Source: an uncultured Opitutia bacterium (GTDB taxonomy: Bacteria; Verrucomicrobiota; Verrucomicrobiia; Opitutales; Opitutaceae). Taken from it: a stretch of 64,000 bases of DNA. Position 1 is the stretch's first letter; every line of letters starts with the position of its first letter. Of the stretch, positions 1 to 9,567 are shown in pieces. The notes beneath the pieces were generated by a model. It saw only the letters and a program-made list of their open reading frames with translations, did no database searches and was not told where the DNA came from. The DNA lies in contig CAILHZ010000007.1 in NCBI GenBank assembly GCA_903834135.1, positions 1 to 64,000 on the forward strand, in the 5' to 3' direction. Made by a program: the position numbers and the translations under genes.

Positions 1-968
1 CAGCCAATCCAAGTATTGACGAAACTACTCTTAAAATTAAAGAACTAGTAAACGAATATCATGACATTTCATCACGAGATGATCAGACAGCTGCAGCGTT
101 TATCAGGAGTAAAAAAATCGATATACTCATAGATCTATCAGGTCATACAGGCCATAATAGATTAGGCATCTTTGCGCTTAGGGCTGCAAAAAAACAAGTT
201 ACTTGGCTAGGTTACCCAAATACAACAGGTCTGTCAGAAATCGACTACCGTATTACAGACGCTGCAACAGATCCTGAAGAAGTTAATGATGTAAACTATT
301 CAGAGAAGCTCATACGACTTCCAAAATGCTTTCTAACGTATCAACCCTTTAAAAATGCTCCACCTGTTGTAAACACTCCTGCCTTAAAGAATAATTACAT
401 AACCTTCGGATCATTTAATAATATAGCTAAAGTAAATCCACAGCTTGTTAAAGTATGGTCTAAGATTTTATCTGCCATACCTAATTCCAGATTATTGATT
501 CACTCGAAGGGCTTACATCATGATAATAACTCAGCTTATATTTTAAAATTATTTACTGATAATGCAATAACCCCAGATAGAATCTCATTTAGTGGTGAGA
601 TTCTATCCCGTGAAGATCATTTTAAAAAATACAGTTTAGTGGATATAGCTTTAGACACTTTCCCCTATAACGGAACGACGACTACCTGTGAGTGCTTATG
701 GATGGGCATCCCTGTGATTACCTTCTGTGGAATACCTCATAGGTCCCGTGTTGGTGCTAGTCTTTTAGGTCAATTAAATCATCCAGATTGGATAACGCAT
801 TCAATTTCTGATTATATTAACCAAGTTGTAAGACTAGCGAGTGACATATCCCATATTAATTCAATTCGTAAAAACTTAAGATTAGAAATGAGTAATAGTG
901 CATTATGTGACAGTAAGGATTTCGCATTAAGATTTGAACATGCACTAAATACTATACTAAGTACCTAA
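1..968 (+). CDS. SPINDLY/OGT-type glycosyltransferase (GT41), C-terminal part, 5' truncated by window
   Basis: The reading frame is open from base 3 to the stop at 966-968, so the gene starts before the window. The visible part is the GT41 catalytic half: DILIDLSGHTGHNR, then WLGYPNTTGL, then FGSFNNIAKVNP with the conserved Lys, then LDTFPYNGTTTTCE and MGIPVITF near the end. The GTTTT motif is of SPINDLY (SPY) type, where human OGT has a His. The family transfers a nucleotide-activated sugar to Ser/Thr of proteins in the cytosol. Donor and target cannot be read from sequence. Three full-length paralogues lie at 3381-9237 on the other strand, so this is part of a GT41 cluster. Any TPR region lies outside the window. 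Confidence 0.9.
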   Translation, partial: ANPSIDETTLKIKELVNEYHDISSRDDQTAAAFIRSKKIDILIDLSGHTGHNRLGIFALRAAKKQVTWLGYPNTTGLSEIDYRITDAATDPEEVNDVNYSEKLIRLPKCFLTYQPFKNAPPVVNTPALKNNYITFGSFNNIAKVNPQLVKVWSKILSAIPNSRLLIHSKGLHHDNNSAYILKLFTDNAITPDRISFSGEILSREDHFKKYSLVDIALDTFPYNGTTTTCECLWMGIPVITFCGIPHRSRVGASLLGQLNHPDWITHSISDYINQVVRLASDISHINSIRKNLRLEMSNSALCDSKDFALRFEHALNTILST

Positions 969-1099
969 GTTTTAACTCTAGTGATGCGCTCTACCTTTAC
1001 CGGTACTGTACGCGATCTATTTATCCTAACTAAGCCTGTTTCATTCAAAATTAGTCTTACTCGAAGCTACAGTTAGCTCTTAAAGCCTCATATTTAAAC

Positions 1100-2317
1100 A
1101 TGCTTATTTCGTTAATTACACCAACTCATAAGCCTTCTCACCTGCTTAGACTGTATGAATCACTCAAGGTACAGACGTGTAAGGATTTCGAATGGGTTAT
1201 TGTACCCAATAATGGAGCAGATACATCATTTCTACCCCAAGAAGACTGGATAATAAGTGTAATAGATACATCAGGTAACAAAAATATTGGTGCTATTAAA
1301 AATTTCGCCTTCAAACAAGGTAAAGGCGATTGGCTAGCAGAGGTAGATCATGACGATACGCTCATGCCGAACTGCATAGAGGAGTTAATTAAGGTAGCAC
1401 GTGAAGACATCTGTGACTTCATATATTCAGACACGATCGATCTACTGCCTAATAATAAATCGATGCTTTTCTCGATTAAACACGGATGGTCTCACTACCC
1501 ATTTCAGAACGATACTGCAGAGTATACGATAAATAAGACATTCCTACCTACACCTCAATCTGTAGCACGCATTTGGTATGCACCTAATCATATTCGTGTG
1601 TGGAAGAAGTCTTTCTACCTAGCTGTAGGGGGTCATGACACTACCCTAATTGCACTCGATGATGAAGACTTGCTGTGCAGAACCTATATTCATGGCAGAA
1701 TGCATAAAATCGATAAGGTTTTATACATCTACTACTACCATGAAAATAACACCTTTTCTCATGCAGAAACCAATCAATGGATCAGGGATAATTCAGATGT
1801 CATTTATGAGAAATATATACACAGTATGATGCGAAAGTGGTGCCAGCTTAATAATCTTTTAATAATAGACATAGGTAAACGAGGCACGCTTAAGCCTGAT
1901 GCGCAAAGAGTTGATCTAGATACAAGTAACCTCAAAAACGATTCAGTGGGACTGATTTTTGCAGATAATTGTCTTCAGCTCTACAAACACCCTGTAGAGC
2001 TTATGCAGAAAATATGGAAAGCCTTAAGTCATGGAGGAATGCTCATTTCCAATACCCTATCTACAGATGGAAGAGGCGCGTTCCAAGATCCCACCTACCA
2101 GTCCTACTGGAATGCTAACTCATTTTGGTATTATACGAAATCTAACCTAGCTGCTTATCATGGCTCTCACTTACGGTTTCAGTCTACATTCATTAAAGAC
2201 TGGTTTCCTTCAGACTATCACAAGGACATGAAGCTAAATTACGTTATAGCTCACTTAACCGCTTTAAAAAAAGATAATTCATTTAATTCAGCTGTACCAG
2301 GCATCATAGAAATTTAG
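1100..2317 (+). CDS. GT2 glycosyltransferase fused to a methyltransferase-like domain
   Basis: 405 aa. Residues 1 to about 230 form a GT-A (family 2) domain: LISLITPTHK at the start, WLAEVDHDDTLMP as the DXD-like metal/nucleotide site, and DDEDLLCR near residue 190. Residues 250-390 resemble the C-terminal half of a class I SAM methyltransferase: DSVGLIFADNCLQLY, LSHGGMLI, then STDGRGAFQDPTYQSYWN, a signature I know from small SAM-dependent methyltransferases. The usual glycine-rich SAM-binding motif I is not evident, so methyl transfer is doubtful. No membrane segment is seen. It lies 131 bp after a GT41 gene, suggesting a role in building a glycan or decorating a glycoprotein; the substrate is unknown. 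Confidence 0.8.
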   Translation: MLISLITPTHKPSHLLRLYESLKVQTCKDFEWVIVPNNGADTSFLPQEDWIISVIDTSGNKNIGAIKNFAFKQGKGDWLAEVDHDDTLMPNCIEELIKVAREDICDFIYSDTIDLLPNNKSMLFSIKHGWSHYPFQNDTAEYTINKTFLPTPQSVARIWYAPNHIRVWKKSFYLAVGGHDTTLIALDDEDLLCRTYIHGRMHKIDKVLYIYYYHENNTFSHAETNQWIRDNSDVIYEKYIHSMMRKWCQLNNLLIIDIGKRGTLKPDAQRVDLDTSNLKNDSVGLIFADNCLQLYKHPVELMQKIWKALSHGGMLISNTLSTDGRGAFQDPTYQSYWNANSFWYYTKSNLAAYHGSHLRFQSTFIKDWFPSDYHKDMKLNYVIAHLTALKKDNSFNSAVPGIIEI

Positions 2318-2373
2318 CAATCCTTATGCGCTGTCTTAAGGCAAATCAGTCAAAGACTATAACTAATCTCTAT

Positions 2374-3300
2374 TTACCTATTATAGATAAATTTATTATA
2401 CTCTGCGCATAACTTGAGTAAAAACTGATCAAACGCCTTAATCGTATTATCCCGTCTAAGAGTTTTGAGTTCTATACGATCTGCCGGATGACCAATTTTA
2501 ATATCATAATTAAAGTCATTTATCTGATCCTGCTTAAATGAACAGTAATTCATAGCAATGGACTTAAGCGACTCTTCGTCTATCTTATAATCAAGTTCAC
2601 GAATCCTTTTGGCCATCAAGGTATAATGAAAGGCCTCTATAGGGCTTTCTAATTTAGGTTTAATGGACTGCCTATGACTAGTGAGGATAGTCTTTTGTAC
2701 AATTTGCCTACTGCTTCGCACAGGTACGTGCTGAATAGACAAAGGTAGTACTACACGTTTCAAGTCCGAACCACCCAATAGATCATGATTACCTTGTTTG
2801 ATCGCGCACGTTTTAGCAATTTCACAAGGTAAGATAAGTTTATAGTTAGGTAGTGGCTCCCTACTCCTCATCACAAAGCTTTCATACAAGGTCGAATCTA
2901 AGTCATCCCAATTAGCATTCAAAGGAACATAGGTTTGCCACGCTACTAGCCCAACTGTTTTAGCTGGATCAACTGCAGTAAGCACCTCTTCTAGATATTC
3001 TCTAGGCTTAGATATAAATTCATCCGCATCAAGAAGCACAATGAAATCATACTCATTACTTGCTGCAATTTCGTTTACTAACTGAGTCATTAATTGACCT
3101 TGAAAGTAATGAAGACCGTTTTCTACAAGTACGGTTAGCTTATATGTTTTCTCAAGCTGCTTTAGCATTTCAAATGTTCCATCATCTGAGGAGCCATCTA
3201 CAACATACATGTGATCACATATACGTGAATTAATCTTAACAAATAATTCTATGATATCAGCTTCGTTTTTAACGATAGAGATAACTGCAATTTTCATCAT
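2374..3300 (-). CDS. GT2-like glycosyltransferase (Glyco_tranf_2_4 type)
   Basis: 308 aa. It starts with KIAVISIVKNEADIIE, has YVVDGSSDDGT near residue 35 and FIVLLDADEFI near residue 85-95, the DXD-type metal site. This pattern fits the GT2 subfamily annotated Glyco_tranf_2_4. The C-terminal 150 residues are charged and lack membrane segments, so the enzyme is probably cytosolic. Two ATG codons open the frame (3300 and 3297). It lies downstream of three GT41 genes on the same strand and converges with the GT2 fusion at 1100-2317. Its acceptor sugar or protein is unknown; a part in a shared glycosylation pathway is inferred from position only. Confidence 0.78.
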   Translation of the reverse strand: MMKIAVISIVKNEADIIELFVKINSRICDHMYVVDGSSDDGTFEMLKQLEKTYKLTVLVENGLHYFQGQLMTQLVNEIAASNEYDFIVLLDADEFISKPREYLEEVLTAVDPAKTVGLVAWQTYVPLNANWDDLDSTLYESFVMRSREPLPNYKLILPCEIAKTCAIKQGNHDLLGGSDLKRVVLPLSIQHVPVRSSRQIVQKTILTSHRQSIKPKLESPIEAFHYTLMAKRIRELDYKIDEESLKSIAMNYCSFKQDQINDFNYDIKIGHPADRIELKTLRRDNTIKAFDQFLLKLCAEYNKFIYNR

Positions 3301-3380
3301 TTAATCCTAGAATGTATTTTTTAAAGTACTCAGATTTTAGCTAGTACGAATGTCTTTAGGCAATGTAGCCATGAACTGAT

Positions 3381-5252
3381 TTAGCATTTCTCATTTTTTA
3401 CTAAAGTCGTAATAGCTTTACCAAAATTTTCTGCCTGCTTAGACCCGCTGCAAATAATCGAATCTAGTAAAGTCTCCCTAAGTGACGTCCTAAGTTTACC
3501 TCTTAGCTCTACATCATGAGCGTACTTTTCACAAATACTTACATACTCTAAGGGTGAGTAAGCAATACAATCACTTAGCCCAAGTGACTGAAGAAGACTA
3601 AGCCCAACTCGTGAAGCATGCCTATCCCCTGCCAAGGTTATAACAGGTACACCCATAGAAATAGCCTCAAGAGTGGTTGTAGTTCCGTTATAAGGGAAAG
3701 GGTCTAATGCTATATCCACTAATGAGTACAATGAAAGATGCTCAAGATGAGTTGCTGTAGATTCCAGAAATAAGACCCTATCAAGTGGCATTCCTAATTC
3801 GTGTAGTTTAACTCTTAGACTAGTCTTAATTAAACTGCTGCACTTAAGAACCAACTTAGAATTATTAACTTTTGCTAGTACATCAGTCCAAAGCTTCAAA
3901 GTAGCCGTGTTTAATTTAGAGATAGAATTAAAAGAACCGAACGTAATCCACTCATCTGGACTCTGCCTTTTTGTAGATAAAGTACTCAAACTCTTATCAG
4001 GCAAATACGACCAAGCACACTGCGAAAACCGTACTAATTTTTCAGTATAAAAGTGGTCACTTACCCCAGTAGGATCGACAAACTCATCTGTAAAGCGGTA
4101 GTCCATATTTCTGACTCCCGTAGTGTTAGGATACCCTAAATAAGCCACCTGAATTGGTGATGCTCTTAAAAAGAACAGATCCATACGGTTCATTCCTGTA
4201 TGGCCTGCTAGATCAACTAAAACATCGATACAATCGCTTAAAATAACGTCCTTTAGCTTGTGCGAATCAATACCCGCTACATGCCTAAATATCTCAGCAT
4301 ATCCTTTAAGTCTTAAAGTAACATCATCTATTATATTATAGTCATAATAGAGAATAATTTCAAAAATAGACCGATCTAAATACTTAAGTATTGGCTCAAT
4401 AAAATAGGCAACTGAATGCCTTCTAAAGTCAGGAGAGATAAAAGCTAATCTAATTTTACTCTCCCTTTTTTTAATAGGACTGGGTTTACTCTCTGTTTTA
4501 AACTTACCTAAACAAGCCTCTATCATTGCTGCATACTCTACGTGCTCTTTAAATAGCGCCTCGCTTGAGACATAATCCAAATAATTTAGAATAAATAAAC
4601 GGTTACTCTTCGCAGCATGGTTTAGCCCATCTAGCTTAATGAGGTAGTCTAAATCTGCTAATGCTTCCTTAACAAAGTGCCCACCCTGAAAAGCAATGGC
4701 TCGCGCAAGGTAAGAGCTATGATCACTTGAATCTAAACTTATAGCCTTTGTTTGACAGTTGATTGCCTCAGAAAATTTTCCATTTAAGGTAAATAAAGAG
4801 CCCAGTAATGACCAATGCTTAGCTTTATTTGGATTGAGTAAAATGGCAGTCTCTAGTGCCATCTTAGCTAGGTCAAGTGACCCCTTAAGTAAATAAATAG
4901 AACCTAAACAGGCCCAACTATCCTCATTATTCTTATTAATTTTAAGCGCTTTATTTACATGTAATAAAGCTTCCTCGTGTTTAGCATGACCACTTAAAAC
5001 ACTAGCAATAGTGATATAGTCCTTACTTTCTACATGCTTTACGAGTAAAGCATTCCCCAAATACACAAGAGCATCATTTACTTTACCTAATTCACATTTA
5101 AGTAACCCTAGCTGAAAATTTAAATTAAAATTTTCAGGTCTTTGACTAATCAAAGCTTCAAGTATAACTACAGCTTTAGCTAACTCACCCTTTGATTTAT
5201 AATCAAGTGCAAGAGCTAATTGCTGGTTTAAAGAGAGATTGGACTGAGTCAC
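3381..5252 (-). CDS. TPR + GT41 SPINDLY-type O-glycosyltransferase (paralogue C)
   Basis: 623 aa. Residues 13-215 form tetratricopeptide repeats (for example YLGNALL, ALLHVNKAL, LETAILLNPNK). The catalytic GT41 half runs from about 265 to 615. SPDFRRHS places a His near residue 279, at the position of the OGT active-site His; DVLVDLAGHTGMNR and FGSFNSISKLN (conserved Lys) follow; LDPFPYNGTTTTLE and MGVPVITLAG contain the GTTTT motif of SPY rather than the OGT His-Thr-Thr. SPY is a protein O-fucosyltransferase in plants; whether this enzyme uses GDP-fucose or UDP-GlcNAc is open. Third of a tandem minus-strand array, 39 bp after the next copy, probably co-transcribed. Confidence 0.9.
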   Translation of the reverse strand: MTQSNLSLNQQLALALDYKSKGELAKAVVILEALISQRPENFNLNFQLGLLKCELGKVNDALVYLGNALLVKHVESKDYITIASVLSGHAKHEEALLHVNKALKINKNNEDSWACLGSIYLLKGSLDLAKMALETAILLNPNKAKHWSLLGSLFTLNGKFSEAINCQTKAISLDSSDHSSYLARAIAFQGGHFVKEALADLDYLIKLDGLNHAAKSNRLFILNYLDYVSSEALFKEHVEYAAMIEACLGKFKTESKPSPIKKRESKIRLAFISPDFRRHSVAYFIEPILKYLDRSIFEIILYYDYNIIDDVTLRLKGYAEIFRHVAGIDSHKLKDVILSDCIDVLVDLAGHTGMNRMDLFFLRASPIQVAYLGYPNTTGVRNMDYRFTDEFVDPTGVSDHFYTEKLVRFSQCAWSYLPDKSLSTLSTKRQSPDEWITFGSFNSISKLNTATLKLWTDVLAKVNNSKLVLKCSSLIKTSLRVKLHELGMPLDRVLFLESTATHLEHLSLYSLVDIALDPFPYNGTTTTLEAISMGVPVITLAGDRHASRVGLSLLQSLGLSDCIAYSPLEYVSICEKYAHDVELRGKLRTSLRETLLDSIICSGSKQAENFGKAITTLVKNEKC

Positions 5253-5291
5253 ACAGTGATAATTTTAAAAATAATATCTTAAAATAAGATA

Positions 5292-7259
5292 CTATGTACT
5301 TTTACTACACCACGTGATCCAAAGTTGAGTTAACGCCTCACTAAATCGCTTACTCTGCTCTTTATTTTGACATATTATACTGGATTTAAATTCACTGCTT
5401 AACGTTTCTCGCATGGCCTTAGTCCTTGGCCTTGTTTGAGCAGTAAGTGCTGCACACTGTAAGTAGTCATTCACATTGTTTGCTATCCACTCAGGATGCC
5501 CAATTGCAGTGAGTAAACTTACTCCAACACGGCTAATGTGTAAATCACCTGCTAGGGTAATAACAGGTACTCCCATAAGCAGTGCTTCACACGTTGTAGT
5601 CGTCCCGTTATAAGGACTTGTATCAAGTGCTATATCCACTTGGTTGTAGCCTGCCATATGGTCATTATAGGTTGCAGTCCTAGGCCATAGTTCAACTCTA
5701 TGCGCCGGTATTTCACAGGTTGTTAATCGTAATTTAAAGCGCTCAAGTAAGGCGTTACTTTTAAAGCCCTCAGCCTTGAATACAATTTTAGACTCTGGGA
5801 TAGCCTTCAGTAAAATACTCCAATTTAAAAGAGTACTGTCAGTTACTTTTTCAATGTTATTAAAACAGCCAAATACGATTGGCCCTGTCCTATCAGATCC
5901 TAAATCAGGTAAATCTAGTTTAGGTAAGTAGTTCCAAGCGCAGCTTGAAAACCTCACAAGCTTTTCAGTAAACATTTCATCAGCTCTACCTACTGGGTCT
6001 GTGTAAGAATCAACAAAACGGTAGTCGAGTGTACCTAAGCCCGTAGTCTCAGGATAGCCGAGGTAAGCAATTTGAATAGGCGCTAGTCTTTTTGCTATTA
6101 AAGGTAATCTATTAAAACCAGTATGACCTGCTAGATCAAAAAGAATGTCTAAATTATCATCTAAGATTAATTTCTCACACACATCATCAGATATCCCCTG
6201 AATAGTTGTAAACTTTGTAGCAATAGCCTTATAGCGCTCAGTGACAGTATCAATCACACTATCATTATAGTATAAATAAATTGAGAACCGATCTGCTGCT
6301 AGATTCTCAAGCATTGGAATTAAAAAATAGGATACTGAGTGGTTTCTAAAATCTGGAGATACAAAACCAAGCCTTAAGTGTTTACCTTTTTCTTTGGAAT
6401 GACCCTGAAAACTATTTTCAGCTATCTTTTCTCTAATCTTTTCTCCAAATGTGCGGTAAGCCTCTAGTCTTTGTTTATCTTCAAATTCTGAAAACAGTTT
6501 TGAATATAAATAATTACTGTGCGCTTCGTAATTATAAGGATCCAACTGGATGGCATGCTTATAAGCGACTAAAGCATGGCTTAAGCGGTGAGCTTTTTGT
6601 AAGGCAAACCCAAGTGCAGACCACCCTTGAGCTAATTTAGGTTCAATTTCTACAGCCTTATACAGATAGCTCACAGCTTCACTGATATTACCCTGATAGA
6701 GTACACAGATACCTAAATTGCATAAAGCGGCAGGTCTGTTAGGGTCAAGTTCGAGCGCTTTACGTGAATAGAATTCACCTTTTTTATACCCATCTGATTT
6801 TGCACATAAAGCGCCCAGCACTTCAAAACTCTCCGCATATAAAGGCTTAAGAGTTATGCCATACTCAAGCAGTTCAGCTGCCTTCTTTAATTCACCTTCC
6901 CTCCACGCCAGTTTACCTAATTCAAGCAGCGCCTCTGGATTATTAGGCTCCAACTCTAAAGACTTTTCAAATGATTGCTTAGCTTCAGTTAACCTACCCC
7001 ATGCTAAATACGTTAACCCAATACTTATAAAAATAATTCTAGACTTAGGATTAACTTCCTTAGCTTTATTTAGTTCATCTATAGACTTCTGAAATGCTCC
7101 TAGCCTCATATTTGCTAGTCCACACAAATGCAGTAATTCAAAATTCCTAGGTACATGTTTACACAGTCTTGAATAGATTTTTTCAGCCTCTAGCCATTTG
7201 CCTTCATTTTGAAGAGCAATGCCCCGGTTTAACTCTAAGCTTATGGATTTAGGATTCAT
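5292..7259 (-). CDS. TPR + GT41 SPINDLY-type O-glycosyltransferase (paralogue B)
   Basis: 655 aa, the same length as its upstream neighbour. Residues 8-265 hold about seven TPRs (LELDPNRPAALCNLG, AVEIEPKLAQGWSALG, AIQLDPYNYEAHSN). The catalytic half has SPDFRNHSVSYF with the presumed catalytic His, DILFDLAGHTGFNR, FGCFNNIEKVTD with the conserved Lys, and LDTSPYNGTTTTCE. No signal peptide, so it should act in the cytosol. The TPR superhelix of GT41 enzymes selects protein acceptors, and this part differs more between the paralogues than the catalytic part by eye, so the copies may serve different targets. Only 10 bp separate it from the upstream copy at 7270-9237, indicating one transcript. 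Confidence 0.9.
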   Translation of the reverse strand: MNPKSISLELNRGIALQNEGKWLEAEKIYSRLCKHVPRNFELLHLCGLANMRLGAFQKSIDELNKAKEVNPKSRIIFISIGLTYLAWGRLTEAKQSFEKSLELEPNNPEALLELGKLAWREGELKKAAELLEYGITLKPLYAESFEVLGALCAKSDGYKKGEFYSRKALELDPNRPAALCNLGICVLYQGNISEAVSYLYKAVEIEPKLAQGWSALGFALQKAHRLSHALVAYKHAIQLDPYNYEAHSNYLYSKLFSEFEDKQRLEAYRTFGEKIREKIAENSFQGHSKEKGKHLRLGFVSPDFRNHSVSYFLIPMLENLAADRFSIYLYYNDSVIDTVTERYKAIATKFTTIQGISDDVCEKLILDDNLDILFDLAGHTGFNRLPLIAKRLAPIQIAYLGYPETTGLGTLDYRFVDSYTDPVGRADEMFTEKLVRFSSCAWNYLPKLDLPDLGSDRTGPIVFGCFNNIEKVTDSTLLNWSILLKAIPESKIVFKAEGFKSNALLERFKLRLTTCEIPAHRVELWPRTATYNDHMAGYNQVDIALDTSPYNGTTTTCEALLMGVPVITLAGDLHISRVGVSLLTAIGHPEWIANNVNDYLQCAALTAQTRPRTKAMRETLSSEFKSSIICQNKEQSKRFSEALTQLWITWCSKST

Positions 7260-7269
7260 TAGTTAGTCT

Positions 7270-9237
7270 TTATTCTCCTGATCTGCACCACGTTTGCCAC
7301 ACCTCTTGTACAGATTGACCAAAATTTGCTCCTTGAGTGCTGTAATTACATAATAGACTTTGCCTAACCTTATCTCGTAGCTGTTTACGTTTATCCAAGC
7401 TTCTATCTAGTCCACGAGCAACTTCAGCAGCAAGTGCTACATAGTCCTGCGGAGTTTTAGCAACCCACATAGGATGTCCAACTGCAGTTAATAAACTCTG
7501 CCCCACTCGGTTAATATGCCTATCACCAGCCAGTGTAATTACAGGTACTCCCATCCAAAGTGTATCGCACGTTGTGGTAGTTCCATTGTAAGGAAAGGTA
7601 TCTAGTGCTATATCAATCTTAGAAAACGATTCAAAGTACTCTTCAAAACCAACTGTTCTATCCCAGGTATCTACACGCTCTACAGGAATTTTTAGTTTTA
7701 TAAGTCTCTCAGTGAGTCTATTTTTAATCAGCGGATCTGAAAAGTGCTCTCCCTTAATGACAAGCCGAGATTCAGGCACTACTTCAAGTAAAAGTGCCCA
7801 AAGACTAAGCATAAAATCAGTCACCTTAGAATAATTGTTTATGCACGCAAAGGTAATAGGCCCCTGGGTCTGAACTTTTAGTTCACCCGCAGCTTTGGGT
7901 GGCAGATAACTCCATGCACAGGTTGAAAACCTGACTCGTTTTTCTGAATAAAAGTTTAAGGTATCTTCTTGTGGATCCGTAATACAATCCACAAAGCGGT
8001 AATCCATAGCAGCTAACCCTGTTGTATCCGGATAGCCTAAATAAGAAATTTGAACAGGCGCTACTCTTTTAGCAAAAATAGGCAGTCTATTATAGCCCGT
8101 GTGTCCTGCTAAATCGATTAGGACATCAATTTCATCCTCCTTAATCTTTTTTATAACAAAGTCATTTTGAAGCCCTGTAAAATTAGTGTACTTATCTGCT
8201 AAGTGCTTAAGCCTTTCAGTAGTCTCATCCACAATCACTAAATCGTGATATAAAAAGATCTCAAATTTAGCCTTATCTAAAGACTGCAGGATTGGCTCCA
8301 TGAAAACCGAAACTGCGTGTGTTCTAAAATCAGGAGAAATAAAAGCTAACTTAATTTTACGATTAATATCTCGGCTATAATTAAACTTAACCTTAAGCGC
8401 TTCCTCTGGATTAAAGAGACTCCCAAATTCACGGTGTGCTAGATCTAGCTCACTTCTAGGTCTACCTAGGTACTGCATAAGTAGAAGCATCGAACTTCTT
8501 ACTTCCGTATTTGTAGGCTGCAGTTGAATCGCTGTTAAATATGCTTCGTAGGCATGATTAAGCCTAAAGCATTTCTCAAGCGCTAAACCAAACGCCGCAT
8601 GAGCCTGTGCAAATTTACCATCTAAATTAATCGAATTCGCTAAGTGAGTAAGCGCTTCCCCAATATAACCCATGTAGTAGCGGCAAACCCCTAAGTAAAA
8701 CCAACTCCTTGAGCGATTAGGATCTAGTTTTACGGCTTCCCTAAAATAAACTTCTGAAGGTCCATAGCCTTGTTTAACTGTAATTAAGGCTCCTAAGGTT
8801 TCATACGCTTCAGCAAGCGGCTTATTAACAGTAGTTGCCTGAATTAATATTTTTTCAGCTTCGTCTAGTTTTCCTAGTTTCCATAGCACTTTCCCTAATT
8901 CGATAAGTGTTGGCGAAAAAAGAGGATCCACCGCAAGCGTAGCCCTAAGCACTGCCTCAGCTTCGTGTAAGTTACCTGCATTATTATAAGCTACTCCAAG
9001 GCGAACCCCACATAGAGATGATTTCTGATTTAAACTGAAAGCGCGTGCTAGCTTTTCAATAGCCTCTTTATAATGACCAAGTTTTAAGGAGGCAGTACCG
9101 CACAAATGAAAGATATCGAAGTGATAAGGCGCTAATTCACAGAGTTTCACATAAGCTGCCTCAGCTTTAGCCCACTGGCCCGACTCCTGAAGAGCAACCG
9201 CTTTCCTGAAATCTAGTTCCCACCTTTTAGATATCAT
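7270..9237 (-). CDS. TPR + GT41 SPINDLY-type O-glycosyltransferase (paralogue A)
   Basis: 655 aa, first gene of the minus-strand GT41 array. TPRs cover about residues 8-265 (LAVDPLFSPTLIELGK, AVKLDPNRSRSWFYLG, AIQLQPTNTEVRSS). The catalytic half shows SPDFRTHAVSVFME (presumed catalytic His), DVLIDLAGHTGYNR, ACINNYSKVTDF (conserved Lys), LDTFPYNGTTTTCD and MGVPVITLAGDRHINR. The promoter for the array should lie in 9238-9567. The likely job is O-glycosylation of cytosolic proteins, or of flagellin or adhesins before export. The latter is inferred from the chemotaxis operon and the giant Ser/Thr-rich secreted proteins in this window, not shown by sequence. Confidence 0.9.
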   Translation of the reverse strand: MISKRWELDFRKAVALQESGQWAKAEAAYVKLCELAPYHFDIFHLCGTASLKLGHYKEAIEKLARAFSLNQKSSLCGVRLGVAYNNAGNLHEAEAVLRATLAVDPLFSPTLIELGKVLWKLGKLDEAEKILIQATTVNKPLAEAYETLGALITVKQGYGPSEVYFREAVKLDPNRSRSWFYLGVCRYYMGYIGEALTHLANSINLDGKFAQAHAAFGLALEKCFRLNHAYEAYLTAIQLQPTNTEVRSSMLLLMQYLGRPRSELDLAHREFGSLFNPEEALKVKFNYSRDINRKIKLAFISPDFRTHAVSVFMEPILQSLDKAKFEIFLYHDLVIVDETTERLKHLADKYTNFTGLQNDFVIKKIKEDEIDVLIDLAGHTGYNRLPIFAKRVAPVQISYLGYPDTTGLAAMDYRFVDCITDPQEDTLNFYSEKRVRFSTCAWSYLPPKAAGELKVQTQGPITFACINNYSKVTDFMLSLWALLLEVVPESRLVIKGEHFSDPLIKNRLTERLIKLKIPVERVDTWDRTVGFEEYFESFSKIDIALDTFPYNGTTTTCDTLWMGVPVITLAGDRHINRVGQSLLTAVGHPMWVAKTPQDYVALAAEVARGLDRSLDKRKQLRDKVRQSLLCNYSTQGANFGQSVQEVWQTWCRSGE

Positions 9238-9567
9238 ACAGTCACAGCTAATTGATCTTAATTTAACACGGCTTCAACAAACAAAGCCAATTTTAAGCAT
9301 TATAAACCATCATGGCAAAAAGACCTAGAAGCACTTAACTGCCTTTTTAGTTATAACCCTATTAAAGCGACCATAATTCTTAAATCTTAAGTAAAATATT
9401 ACACTAAAAAAGCCCTTTATGCGTTCATTAATGTTTAAATGGTACGATTACTAAGTGTTGTAAGACTGCCAGTTACATAGCTGGCACGAATTATTATCAA
9501 AAGCTGTATTTAACCTGTTAAGATTGTTCAAAAAAACACGTTAATAGTATACTTCAGCTGTTATTTA
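9238..9567. other. 330-bp intergenic region between divergent GT41 array and 9568 operon
   Basis: This gap must hold the promoters of two divergent transcripts: the minus-strand GT41 array and the plus-strand genes from 9568. No convincing coding frame is visible. A small inverted repeat TGCCAG/CTGGCA with an 8-base loop lies at 9467-9486. The stretch is AT-rich with several TAAAAT-like hexamers, none with a clear partner at the right spacing. Confidence 0.4.

Noticed and set aside
9467-9500. TGGCACG at 9482 as a sigma-54 promoter
   Set aside because: The -24-like GG is present but the -12 GC at the right spacing is missing (ATTATC instead).
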